From NCBI GenBank assembly GCA_023241745.1, contig JALQCY010000005.1:309612-373611 (forward strand): a stretch of 64,000 nt of DNA. Direction: 5' to 3'. The translations under genes and the position numbers were made by a program. Positions within the stretch are counted from its first letter, which is position 1; every line of letters starts with the position of its first letter. This document shows positions 7,753 through 15,397 of this stretch, piece by piece. The notes under the pieces were generated by a model that was not told the origin of the DNA, did not search any database, and was given only the letters and a program-made list of their open reading frames with translations. Origin of the DNA: Isoptericola peretonis (lineage in GTDB: Bacteria; Actinomycetota; Actinomycetes; Actinomycetales; Cellulomonadaceae).

Positions 7753-8252
7753 CGGCCGCCCGCCTCGGCCAGGGCGGCGTCGACGGCCGCGGTGACCGCA
7801 CCGAGCTCGGCGAGCAGCTCGTCGGCGTCCGCGGGGACCGCGACGGCGTCGTCGAGGTCGCCGCCCGACCGCGCCGCCACCCACTCGCGAGCGCTCACCA
7901 CGACGTCGGACACGTCCCCCACCGCCGTCAGGCCGGCGGCGCGGTGTCCGGAGGACGCCGCGTCGGGCGGCACCAAGGTGGTGAGCGCGGACTCGGCGTC
8001 GTCGAGCACGCGCAGCTGGTCGAGCAGGGCGGTGTCGGCGACGGGTCCGGTGACCCGGCCCTGGTCCAGCAGCTCGACGGTGAGCCGCGTCGTCTCGGCG
8101 GCGGAGCCCGCCTCGGCCAGCGCGTCGGCCACGGCCGCCGTCGCCTGGCCGGGCTCCTGCCGGCTCGCGACGGTGCAGCCCGCCCCCGCCAGCCCGACGG
8201 CGAGGGCGACGGCGCCTGCCGCGACCCGCCGTCCTCCCGTCGAGATCGTCAC
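7749..8252 (-). CDS. small predicted lipoprotein
   Basis: A 167-residue protein starting at GTG 8252. The N-terminus is a short basic stretch (GGRRVAAG), a hydrophobic segment and the lipobox LAGAGC, so it should be lipidated at that cysteine and anchored outside the membrane. The mature part is Ala/Asp/Glu-rich and predicted helical (VADALAEAGSAAETTRLTVELL, AVTAAVDAALAEAGG), with no recognisable enzyme motif. It heads a five-gene operon with four-base ATGA overlaps at every junction, so it may be an accessory subunit or sensor for the NRAMP-like carrier. Function unknown. Confidence 0.7.
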   Translation of the reverse strand: MTISTGGRRVAAGAVALAVGLAGAGCTVASRQEPGQATAAVADALAEAGSAAETTRLTVELLDQGRVTGPVADTALLDQLRVLDDAESALTTLVPPDAASSGHRAAGLTAVGDVSDVVVSAREWVAARSGGDLDDAVAVPADADELLAELGAVTAAVDAALAEAGGR

Positions 8253-8358
8253 GACCGATGCTCACCACGACCGGCGGTTGCACGCACGTCGGGCCTGCTC
8301 AGGGGCGTTCCCAGCGGCCGGGAGCTCGGGGAGGACGGTGGTGCTTCCCGGCGCGTCG

Positions 8359-8374
8359 TACGCTCGGAGGCGTG
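8359..8374 (+). promoter_or_regulatory. leaderless -10 box and GTG start of the sirtuin gene
   Basis: TACGCT at 8359-8364 is followed by seven bases and GTG 8372. GGAGG is only one base from this GTG, too close for a normal ribosome site, so a leaderless transcript decides this start. GTG 8381 is the alternative. Confidence 0.5.
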
Positions 8375-9280
8375 CAACCCGTGCCCCGGCCGCTCGCCCC
8401 GACGTACCAGGACCGGCGCTGGGAGCTCCCGCCGGACGCCGTGGTGCACCACGGCACGGTGGACGACGCGGTGCGCGTGCTACGCGGCCGCACGGTGACC
8501 GCGCTGACGGGGGCGGGCGTGTCGACGGACTCCGGCATCCCGGACTACCGCAGCCCGGACTCGCCGAAGCGCGCCCCGATGACGTACCAGCAGTTCGTGG
8601 CCGACGAGGCGTTCCGCCGCCACTACTGGGCCCGCAACCACGTGGGCTGGCAGGTGGTGCACCGCACGGAGCCGAACGCGGGGCACCGCGCGCTCGCGAC
8701 CCTGGAGGACCGCGGCGTCGTGCGCGGCGTCATCACCCAGAACGTGGACCTGCTGCACGAGGACGCCGGGTCGCGGCACGTCATCGACCTGCACGGCCGC
8801 TACGACCGGGTGATCTGCCTGCAGTGCGGGCGCGTGATCAGCCGCGCGCACCTGGCAGAGCGGCTGGACGCCCTCAACCCGGGTTTCGTGGAGTCGGTGC
8901 TGGAGGACGGCGCGACGGTGGCGGACATCGAGACCGCGCCGGACGCCGACGCCGTCATCGAGCAGACCAGCCACTTCGTGCCTGCGGCGTGCGAGTTCTG
9001 CGGCGGGGTGCTCAAGCCGGAGATCGTGTACTTCGGCGAGAACGTGCCCCGCGAGCGGGTGCAGCGCGCGTACGCGCTGGTCGACGACGCGGACGCGCTG
9101 CTCGTGGCGGGCACGTCGCTCACCGTGATGAGCGGCCTGCGGTTCGTGCGGCACGCGGCGAAGGCGGGCAAGCCCGTCGTCATCGTCAACCGCGGCGAGA
9201 CGCGCGGCGACCCCCTCGCCACCCTCAAGGTGGACGACGGGGTCACGGAGACGCTCGTCGCGCTGGCCGACCGGCTCTGA
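8372..9280 (+). CDS. Sir2-family NAD-dependent protein deacylase
   Basis: A 302-residue sirtuin. It has the NAD-binding GAGVSTDSGIPDYRSP motif, TQNVDLLHEDAG, the catalytic His in the IDLHGRY motif, two CxxC pairs for zinc (ICLQCG and CEFCGG), the GTSLTVMSG loop and a C-terminal VIVNRGETRGDP that contacts NAD. Sirtuins remove acetyl or other acyl groups from lysines using NAD+, giving nicotinamide and O-acyl-ADP-ribose. An insertion between the first and second zinc pairs (LNPGFVESVLEDGATVADIE) is common in bacterial class II-type members. It is transcribed away from the lipoprotein/NRAMP operon and followed by a hairpin over its stop codon. Confidence 0.95.
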   Translation: MQPVPRPLAPTYQDRRWELPPDAVVHHGTVDDAVRVLRGRTVTALTGAGVSTDSGIPDYRSPDSPKRAPMTYQQFVADEAFRRHYWARNHVGWQVVHRTEPNAGHRALATLEDRGVVRGVITQNVDLLHEDAGSRHVIDLHGRYDRVICLQCGRVISRAHLAERLDALNPGFVESVLEDGATVADIETAPDADAVIEQTSHFVPAACEFCGGVLKPEIVYFGENVPRERVQRAYALVDDADALLVAGTSLTVMSGLRFVRHAAKAGKPVVIVNRGETRGDPLATLKVDDGVTETLVALADRL

Positions 9281-9291
9281 CCCGGTCGGCC
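9265..9291. terminator. hairpin over the sirtuin stop codon
   Basis: A perfect 10-bp inverted repeat, GGCCGACCGG (9265-9274) and CCGGTCGGCC (9282-9291), with a 7-base loop containing the TGA. It lies between convergent genes and has no U-tract. A bidirectional terminator is likely. Confidence 0.65.
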
Positions 9292-9302
9292 GGCGCGACG
9301 CC

Positions 9303-10181
9303 TCAGGGCAGCAGGTAGGCCACGTCCCCGTTGGACGACCGGACCTCGACGGTGCGGTCGGCGGCCGGGTCGGTGGGGCCCTCGCTGGTCTGCGACCCGT
9401 TCGACGTCTCGAGCGTGAGGACCACGGGCTCGCCGTCGCCGGTCACGGTGACGTCCCCGTTGCTGGACTCGGCGCGCACGTCGCCGGCCACGCCGGCGAC
9501 CTCGATCTCCCCGTTGCTGGTGACGGCGTCCAGGCTGCCGCCCACGTCGGTGACCTCGATGCCGCCGTTCGACGAGTAGACGTCGACGTCGGCGCCGGCC
9601 CCGGCGACCTGGACGTCCCCGTTGCTGGTGTCCAGGGTCAGGTCGCCCGTGACCTCCGTGGCCTCGACGTCGCCGTTGCTCGAACGCAGGTCCGCGGCGC
9701 CCGCCAGCCCGGTGGCGAGCACGTCGCCGTTGCTGCTGCGCACGACGAGCTCGGTGTCGGCGGGCAGGGTCACCTCGAGGTCGCCCGAGCAGCGCGACGA
9801 GGCCACCCACAACCACCGGGCGCACTCGTGCGTGACGACGAGGCCGGCGGCCGACTCCCGGGCCTCGTACTCGGGGGCGGTGAGCCCGCTGTGGGCGACC
9901 CGGTCCACCTCGACGCCGCCCTCGGCGACGCGGACGGTGACGTCGCCGTCCGCGACGAGCTCCACGGAGCCCGTGGCCGCGTACGACGCGTGCTGCGTCG
10001 TCGTGCGCGACAGCGCCAGGTCGACGAGGAAGACCGCCACCCACAGCACCGCGACGGCGCCGAGCACCACGCCCGCGACCAGCAGCACGCGGGCCGTCGG
10101 GCCACGCCCGGGCGCGGGCGGCGCCCCCTCGGGTGCGGGGGTCGGGGTTTCGGGCGACAGGGGGATCGTCGGCTGCGTCAT
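9303..10181 (-). CDS. DUF4097-type beta-repeat membrane protein
   Basis: A 292-residue protein. After a Pro-rich cytoplasmic N-terminus (to about residue 30) comes one transmembrane helix (VLLVAGVVLGAVAVLWVAVFLV); the rest should be outside. That part contains eight short S/T-S-N-G repeats, most in the form SSNGDV, at roughly 20-residue spacing, which matches the DUF4097 beta-helix fold. It also has two cysteines (HECARW and SSRCSG) that could form a disulfide. DUF4097 proteins often accompany PspC-type sensor kinases, and here the gene is the last of a kinase-regulator-DUF4097 operon, its ATG overlapping the regulator stop (ATGA). A role in envelope stress or adhesion is inference. Confidence 0.8.
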   Translation of the reverse strand: MTQPTIPLSPETPTPAPEGAPPAPGRGPTARVLLVAGVVLGAVAVLWVAVFLVDLALSRTTTQHASYAATGSVELVADGDVTVRVAEGGVEVDRVAHSGLTAPEYEARESAAGLVVTHECARWLWVASSRCSGDLEVTLPADTELVVRSSNGDVLATGLAGAADLRSSNGDVEATEVTGDLTLDTSNGDVQVAGAGADVDVYSSNGGIEVTDVGGSLDAVTSNGEIEVAGVAGDVRAESSNGDVTVTGDGEPVVLTLETSNGSQTSEGPTDPAADRTVEVRSSNGDVAYLLP

Positions 10182-10840
10182 GATCGTGCTCCGTTCTCGT
10201 CGAGCCACCGCAGGACGGCGAGCACGCGACGGTTGTCGTCGGCGTCGGGCGGCAGCCCGAGCTTGGTGAGGATGCTGGTGACGTGCTTCTCGACGGCGGG
10301 CATGCCGACGACCATGCGTTCCGCGATCGCGGTGTTGGAGCGACCCTCGGCCATGAGCCCGAGCACCTCGCGCTCGCGCCGGGTGAGCTGGTCGAGGTCG
10401 GAGCGCCGGCTGCGGGCGATCACTTGGGTGACCACCTCGGGATCGATGACGGTGCCGCCGGCGGCCACGCGGCCCGCGGCGTCGAGGAACGCGTCCACGT
10501 CAGCCACGCGGTCCTTGAGCACGTACCCGAGCCCGCGGGCGCCCCGGGCGAACAGCTCGGCGGCATACCGCTGCTCCACGTACTGCGACAGCACGAGGAC
10601 CGGCAGCTCGGGGTGCAGGCTGCGCAGGTGCAGCGCGGCGCGCAGGCCCTCGTCGGTGTGGGACGGCGGCATACGGACGTCGGTGACGAGCAGGTCGGGC
10701 ACGACCACGCCCGGCCGGGACATCGCGGCGACGAGCTCGTCGGCCGTGTGGTGCCCCGTCACCGTGTGCCCCTCGGCGGTCAGCAGCCGGGTGAGGCCGT
10801 CCAGGAGGAGGACGGAGTCCTCGGCGATCACGATGCGCAC
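10178..10840 (-). CDS. NarL/LuxR-family response regulator
   Basis: A 220-residue two-component regulator. The receiver domain begins VRIVIAEDS; phospho-acceptor Asp is in LLVTDVRMPP (residue about 54), with conserved Ser/Lys in LVLSQY and YVLKDR. The C-terminal LuxR helix-turn-helix spans LTRREREVLGLMAEGRSNTAIAERM to VEKHVTSILTKLGL. GTG 10840 overlaps the kinase gene by 13 bases, so translation is coupled. It should be phosphorylated by the kinase encoded just upstream. Likely targets are its own operon, including the DUF4097 gene; an inverted repeat CCCCAC-GAG-GTGGGG upstream of the kinase promoter (12256-12270) is a candidate site. Confidence 0.9.
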   Translation of the reverse strand: MRIVIAEDSVLLLDGLTRLLTAEGHTVTGHHTADELVAAMSRPGVVVPDLLVTDVRMPPSHTDEGLRAALHLRSLHPELPVLVLSQYVEQRYAAELFARGARGLGYVLKDRVADVDAFLDAAGRVAAGGTVIDPEVVTQVIARSRRSDLDQLTRREREVLGLMAEGRSNTAIAERMVVGMPAVEKHVTSILTKLGLPPDADDNRRVLAVLRWLDENGARS

Positions 10841-12210
10841 GGCACCTCCACGGTCAGTCGGGTGCCCGCGCCAGGCGGGCTGTCGAGCTCGAAGACGCCG
10901 TCGAGCGCGGCGACACGTCCGCGCAGCCCGGCGAGGCCGCTGCCGGGCGACGGCTCCGCGCCGCCGCGGCCGTCGTCGGCGACCACGACCCGCAGGCGCG
11001 CACCGTCGTCGGTGACGTCGGCCCGCACCTGCACGGAGCGGGCGTCGGCGTGCTTGGCGACGTTGGTCAGCGCCTCGGCGACGACGAAGTAGGCGGCGGC
11101 CTGCGCGGCCGAGCCGGCGCGGGACAGGTCGGACGACGCCTCGACGCGCACGGGGACGGGGCTGCGGGCGGCCAGCGCGGACAGTGCCGCGTCCAGGCCG
11201 CGGTCGGACAGGACGGCGGGGTGGATGCCCCGCACGAGGTCGCGCAGCTCGGCCAGCGTGGCCTTGATCTCGCCGTGCGCGTGCTCGAGCGCCGCGGCGG
11301 AGGCGGCCGGGTCGCGCTCGGCGAGCCGTCGCGCGACCCCCAGCTCGACGCCGAGGGCGACGAGCCGCTGCTGCGCCCCGTCGTGCAGGTCGCGCTCGAT
11401 GCGGCGACGCTCGGCGTCGGCGGCGGCGACGGCCTGGCTGCGGGTCTCGGTGAGGACGGCCGCGCGCTGGTGGGCGGTGCGCGCCTCGCTCTCGGCGGCG
11501 TCGGCGCGGGCCCGGGCGGCGGAGGCCGCGGACCGGCCCAGCAGCGCGGACGCCAGGCGCACCTGCAGCAGGGTGCCCCACTGCACCACGGCCGCGGACG
11601 CCCACAGCAGCACGACGGCCAGGGCGAGGCAGGCGAGCGCCACGAGCGGCCAGGGGACCTCGGGGAGGGCGTCGCGCGCCAGCCCGCTGCCCTGGCCGAC
11701 GAACGGGAAGATCAGGGCCCCGACGGCGCCGCCCGCGACGGCCGTCGAGAGCACGAGGAGGGTCACGGCGAGCAGGGGGCCCAGCACCGCGTACCCCACG
11801 GCGGCCCAGGCCCGCCCGTCGCGCAGCAGGAGCGCGAGGGCCCGACAGGCACGGCGCCACCCGCGGACGGGGCCGACCGCGGGACGGCGCTCCGGCGCGG
11901 GGATCACCACCGCCGTCTGGGCGGCGAAGCGGGCGCGCTCGGCAGCGCCGAACGCGCGGGCGACGAGCAGGCACGCCGTGAGGCCGGCCAGCCCGAGCCC
12001 CAGCAGCGGCACGAGCGCCGCGGACACGAGGGTGGCGACCCACAGGGCGGTGCCGGCGGCCAGCAGCCATCCGGCGCCGACGACGGTCTGGGCCCACGCC
12101 CGCGCCGTGGCCGCCGACCACGGGGCGACGCGGAAGGCGCCCGGCACGACGAGCGCGGGCGCGACGCGGGCCTCGAGGCTCGGGCCGATCGGGACAGGGG
12201 TGCTGGTCAC
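10828..12210 (-). CDS. HisKA_3-type sensor histidine kinase
   Basis: A 460-residue membrane kinase. The first about 240 residues form a sensor with two hydrophobic hairpins (VVGAGWLLAAGTALWVA, LLGLGLAGLTACLLVA, then AVLGPLLAVTLLVLSTAV and VPWPLVALACLALAVVLL). A helical region leads to the H-box ERRRIERDLHDGAQQRLVAL, with the phosphorylated His in RDLHDG, and a HATPase domain with N-box EALTNVAKHA, the DDGRGG motif and a G-rich SGLAGLRGRV motif. The GTG at 12210 has TAGGGT seven bases before it and is probably leaderless. It pairs with the regulator whose start it overlaps. Confidence 0.9.
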   Translation of the reverse strand: MTSTPVPIGPSLEARVAPALVVPGAFRVAPWSAATARAWAQTVVGAGWLLAAGTALWVATLVSAALVPLLGLGLAGLTACLLVARAFGAAERARFAAQTAVVIPAPERRPAVGPVRGWRRACRALALLLRDGRAWAAVGYAVLGPLLAVTLLVLSTAVAGGAVGALIFPFVGQGSGLARDALPEVPWPLVALACLALAVVLLWASAAVVQWGTLLQVRLASALLGRSAASAARARADAAESEARTAHQRAAVLTETRSQAVAAADAERRRIERDLHDGAQQRLVALGVELGVARRLAERDPAASAAALEHAHGEIKATLAELRDLVRGIHPAVLSDRGLDAALSALAARSPVPVRVEASSDLSRAGSAAQAAAYFVVAEALTNVAKHADARSVQVRADVTDDGARLRVVVADDGRGGAEPSPGSGLAGLRGRVAALDGVFELDSPPGAGTRLTVEVPCAS

Positions 12211-12223
12211 GTCATCGACCCTA
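12208..12223 (-). promoter_or_regulatory. leaderless promoter of the sensor kinase operon
   Basis: On the minus strand TAGGGT (12223-12218) is followed by seven bases and GTG 12210; no Shine-Dalgarno is seen. This is the usual actinobacterial leaderless layout. Confidence 0.55.
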
Positions 12224-12255
12224 GGCGCGCCGACCCGCCCCGCGGGAGCCCGTCT

Positions 12256-12270
12256 CCCCACGAGGTGGGG
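12256..12270. promoter_or_regulatory. inverted repeat upstream of the kinase promoter
   Basis: CCCCAC-GAG-GTGGGG, a perfect 6-3-6 inverted repeat about 35 bp upstream of the -10 box of the kinase-regulator-DUF4097 operon and next to a GTAGGGATGACC stretch. It is a candidate binding site for the regulator itself. This is inference only. Confidence 0.35.
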
Positions 12271-12288
12271 GTAGGGATGACCCGACCG

Positions 12289-13248
12289 TCAGGGCGCCGC
12301 GGGGGTCGCGGGCGCCGCGGGTGCCACGACGCGCGACCGTGGCTCCCGCCCGCGCGGCCACGGCGGCCGCCACGGCAGGCCCGCCGGGACGGCGACCGCC
12401 GCGACCGTGAGCACCCACGCCGAGTAGTCGAGGCCGAGGCAGGCCCAGATGCTCGTGTGCATCACGGCGACGGCCAGGGCGAACAGCGGCCGCGTCCACG
12501 CGACCAGGAGCAGCAGCGGCGCGAGCAGCTCGAGGCACAGCGCCCCCGTCGCCAGGAGCTGGGGCACGGCGGGGAGGTTCGCCAGGGCCTGGGCGAGTCC
12601 GTCGCCGAGCGGCGAGCTGCCCTGCCGCAGCACCCAGGCCATGTTGTCGCCGAGCGCCCAGCCCGGCCCGGAGTGCCGCAGCTTCTGCACGCCCGTGAGG
12701 AGGTAGACGACGCCCACCACCGCGAGCGCGGCCCGCGGCGGCCAGCCCCACCGCACCCGCAGGTCCCCGCGCGGCACCCCGCGCCCCGGCGGGGAGGAGA
12801 ACAGCAGCACCGTCGCGACGGTCACCGTGAGGACGTCGTTGTGCATGACCTTGCCCGAGCTGCCCCACAGCCCCGCGAGCACCAGGTACGCCGCCCAGGC
12901 GACGGCGAACGCCAGGCGGGGACGCACGCGTGCGATCGCGAGCACGGCGGCCGCGACCCCGAGCACCTGCAGGGCGACGAGCGCGGCGGCGGGCAGGTCG
13001 GGCACCCAGCCGACGACGTTCACGTGCGAGCGCAGCGCCGAGGGCCGGTCCGCGATCAGGGTCCAGTCGCGCGTGAGCAGCCGGAGCCCGACGACGGCGG
13101 CGACGCCCCCGTGCACCCAGCGGGCTCGCCAGGCCGGGCCCGGGGCCACCAGCCGCGCGTCGAGCGCAGGCCACCGGCGGCCGGGGCCGGCCGTGCGGGT
13201 CTCCGGTGCGCCGACGACCGGTGTCGCGCCGGTGGCGGGGGCGCTCAC
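12289..13248 (-). CDS. HTTM-domain membrane protein (vitamin K carboxylase-like fold)
   Basis: A 319-residue polytopic protein. It begins with a cytoplasmic Ala/Pro-rich stretch, then WVHGGVAAVVGLRLLTRDW, several further helices (VALQVLGVAAAVLAIARV, AFAVAWAAYLVLAGLWGSSG) and a region SSGKVMHNDVLTVTVATVLL. It also has the GWPPRAALAVVGVVYLLTG and KLRHSGPGWALGDNMAWVLRQG motifs, which match HTTM/DCC-adjacent proteins. HTTM proteins resemble the vitamin K-dependent gamma-carboxylase membrane domain, but no carboxylase residues can be confirmed by eye. The GTG start overlaps the stop of the upstream small gene (GTGA), so the two probably form a complex or pathway. Confidence 0.75.
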   Translation of the reverse strand: MSAPATGATPVVGAPETRTAGPGRRWPALDARLVAPGPAWRARWVHGGVAAVVGLRLLTRDWTLIADRPSALRSHVNVVGWVPDLPAAALVALQVLGVAAAVLAIARVRPRLAFAVAWAAYLVLAGLWGSSGKVMHNDVLTVTVATVLLFSSPPGRGVPRGDLRVRWGWPPRAALAVVGVVYLLTGVQKLRHSGPGWALGDNMAWVLRQGSSPLGDGLAQALANLPAVPQLLATGALCLELLAPLLLLVAWTRPLFALAVAVMHTSIWACLGLDYSAWVLTVAAVAVPAGLPWRPPWPRGREPRSRVVAPAAPATPAAP

Positions 13249-13700
13249 GGCCGGACCGCCGCGACGACCGTGCGGCTCGTCTCGCGCCGCTCGAGCGTGT
13301 GCGGGTCGGTCGTCCAGGTCGCGCGCTCGAGCACCACCTGCGACACGTCCTCGGGCCGGATGCCGGCGACGCCCAGCCAGCCGACGACCATCTCCTGCGC
13401 CTGGTCGGCGTCGGCGCGGGCGAGGTCGTCGTAGAGGTGGCCGGTGGTGGCCAGCACGCTGTTCCCCGACGGCCGCAGGTCGGTGCGCGTGCCGTCGGGC
13501 GCGACCGCCCAGAGGGTCAAGCCCGCACCATCGGCACCCCTGGAGGAGCTGAAGAGACGGAAGGCCGTCACCGGCCACAGCTCCACCTGCACGACGGCTG
13601 CGACGAGCAGCACCGACAGGGCCGTATACGTGACGAGACGTGCGCGGGAGCGCTCCCGGCGCGTCGGGTCGCCCGGCGACTCCAGGTCGACGGCGGCCAT
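13245..13700 (-). CDS. small membrane-anchored partner of the HTTM protein (DUF5819-like)
   Basis: A 151-residue protein with an excellent ribosome site (AAAGGAG seven bases before ATG 13700). One N-terminal transmembrane helix (LVTYTALSVLLVAAVVQVEL) follows a short basic cytoplasmic segment, and the rest (WPVTAFRLFSSSRG, then LTLWAVAPDGTRTDLRP and a long helical region) should be extracytoplasmic. The pattern of a single helix, WPVTxFxLFS and a soluble domain beside an HTTM protein recurs in actinobacteria, and the gene overlaps the HTTM start by four bases. No enzyme motif is visible; a structural or maturation partner is the likely role. Confidence 0.6.
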   Translation of the reverse strand: MAAVDLESPGDPTRRERSRARLVTYTALSVLLVAAVVQVELWPVTAFRLFSSSRGADGAGLTLWAVAPDGTRTDLRPSGNSVLATTGHLYDDLARADADQAQEMVVGWLGVAGIRPEDVSQVVLERATWTTDPHTLERRETSRTVVAAVRP

Positions 13701-13824
13701 GTATTCTCCTTTGCGCGTACCCGACCCCGTGTTGGGGCAGCGGAAAAGGTAGCGCTCCCACGTTCGCCTGCCTAGGTCTGACACGATGGTCGAGCGGGTG
13801 AAGTTTCGCGCGAAGGAGGATGCC

Positions 13825-15378
13825 GTGGAGGACGCGGTCGTGGTCGGGTCGGGGCCCAACGGGCTGGCGGCCGCGGTCACTCTCGCCCGGGCCGGGCTGT
13901 CGGTCACGGTGCTGGAGGCCAACGCGACGGTCGGCGGCGGGGCGCGCACGCTCGCTCCCGGCGACGACCCCGGCGACGGAGGCCTGCTCGCCGGGCTGCC
14001 GGAGGGCGTGGTGCACGACGTCTGCTCGGCCGTGCACCCGATGGCGTGGGCGTCCCCGTTCTTCCGGGCCTTCGACCTGCCGGCGCACGGCGTCGAGCTC
14101 CTCACCCCCGAGGTGTCCTACGCCCAGCCCCTGCCGGGCGGCCGCGCGGCCGTCGCCTACCGCGACCTGGAGCGCACGGCCGAGCGGCTGGGCGCCGACG
14201 GCGCCGCCTGGCGGTCGCTGCTCGGCCCGCTCGCCGAGCAGTGGCAGGCCGTCGTGGCCGTCGGCATGGGCGACCGCCGGTCCGTGCCGCCGGGCGTGCT
14301 CGACGCCGCCGACCCCGTCCGCGCGACCGTCGGCGCAGCCCGGTTCGGGCTCGCCGTGCTGGAGCAGGGCACGCGCGCGTGGGGCGCCCGGTTCCCCGGC
14401 GGCGGGCTCTCGGGCGACGGGGCCGCCCTGCTCACCGGGGTCGCCGCGCACACCATCACACGGCTGCCGTCGCTGTCCGGGGCGGGCACGGCGCTGCTGC
14501 TCGGTGCGCTGGCGCACGCGACCCCGGGACGGCACGGCCAGGCGTTCGACGGCGGCTGGCCGGTCCCCCGCGGCGGTTCCGGCGCGATCGTCGCGGCTCT
14601 CGTCGCGGACCTGGAGGCCCACGGCGGCACCGTCGTCACGGGGCACCGGGTGCGCACGACGGCGGACCTGCCCGCCGCCCGCGCGGTCCTGTTCGACACC
14701 ACGCCGCGCACCCTGCTCGACGTGCTCGGCGCCGCCGTCCCGCCCGGCACCCGCCGCGCGCTGGAGCGCTTCCGGCACGGCAACGCGGCCGCCAAGGTCG
14801 ACTACGTGCTGTCCGGGCCCGTGCCGTGGGCCGACCCGGAGGCGCGGCGCGCCGGCACGGTGCACGTGGGCGGCACGCGCGCCGACATGGCGCGCGCCGA
14901 GAGCGAGGTGGCCGCCGGCCGGCACGCCGAGCGGCCCGTGTGCCTGGTGAGCGACCCGACGGTCGTCGACCCCTCGCGTCGCGTCGCGTCCGGGTCCGGC
15001 GAGCTGCGCCCCCTGTGGGCGTACGCGCACGTGCCGGCGGGCTCCGACGTCGACGTGACGGAGGCGGTCACCGCGCAGATCGAGCGGTTCGCGCCGGGCT
15101 TCCGTGACGTCGTCGTCGCGTCGAGCGCCGTGCCCGCGGTCCGGATGGCGGAGCACAACCAGAACTACGTGGGCGGGGACATCTCCGCGGGCGCAGCCAC
15201 CATCTGGCAGATCCTCGCGCGCCCCACCCCGCGGGCCGACCCGTACCGCGTCGCCGGCGGCGTCTACCTGTGCTCCGCCTCCACCGCCCCCGGGCCCGGC
15301 GTGCACGGCATGGGCGGCTGGCACGCCGCCCGGCGCGCGCTGCGCGAGGTCTTCGGCGTGCGCGTCGCGCCGCTCTGA
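13825..15378 (+). CDS. FAD-dependent phytoene-desaturase-like oxidoreductase
   Basis: A 517-residue protein. The GTG at 13825 is preceded by AAGGAGGA five bases upstream, so it is preferred over the ATG at 13786. The N-terminus holds the FAD-binding dinucleotide motif GSGPNGLAAAVTLARAG with a downstream Glu (VLEANATVGGGARTL). The C-terminus has GVYLCSASTAPGPGVHGMGGWHAAR, a typical motif in which FAD is held in the phytoene dehydrogenase/COG1233 family. Substrate is unknown; relatives act on carotenoids, isoprenoids or lipids, and there is no carotenoid cluster nearby. It is divergent from the HTTM operon. Confidence 0.85.
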   Translation: MEDAVVVGSGPNGLAAAVTLARAGLSVTVLEANATVGGGARTLAPGDDPGDGGLLAGLPEGVVHDVCSAVHPMAWASPFFRAFDLPAHGVELLTPEVSYAQPLPGGRAAVAYRDLERTAERLGADGAAWRSLLGPLAEQWQAVVAVGMGDRRSVPPGVLDAADPVRATVGAARFGLAVLEQGTRAWGARFPGGGLSGDGAALLTGVAAHTITRLPSLSGAGTALLLGALAHATPGRHGQAFDGGWPVPRGGSGAIVAALVADLEAHGGTVVTGHRVRTTADLPAARAVLFDTTPRTLLDVLGAAVPPGTRRALERFRHGNAAAKVDYVLSGPVPWADPEARRAGTVHVGGTRADMARAESEVAAGRHAERPVCLVSDPTVVDPSRRVASGSGELRPLWAYAHVPAGSDVDVTEAVTAQIERFAPGFRDVVVASSAVPAVRMAEHNQNYVGGDISAGAATIWQILARPTPRADPYRVAGGVYLCSASTAPGPGVHGMGGWHAARRALREVFGVRVAPL

Positions 15379-15397
15379 GGCGTCGCCGCGGCGGCGG

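Noticed and set aside
9303..10181. Regular repeats in the DUF4097 gene as CRISPR
   Set aside because: They encode S/T-S-N-G beta-helix turns with varying DNA and no palindromic repeat unit.
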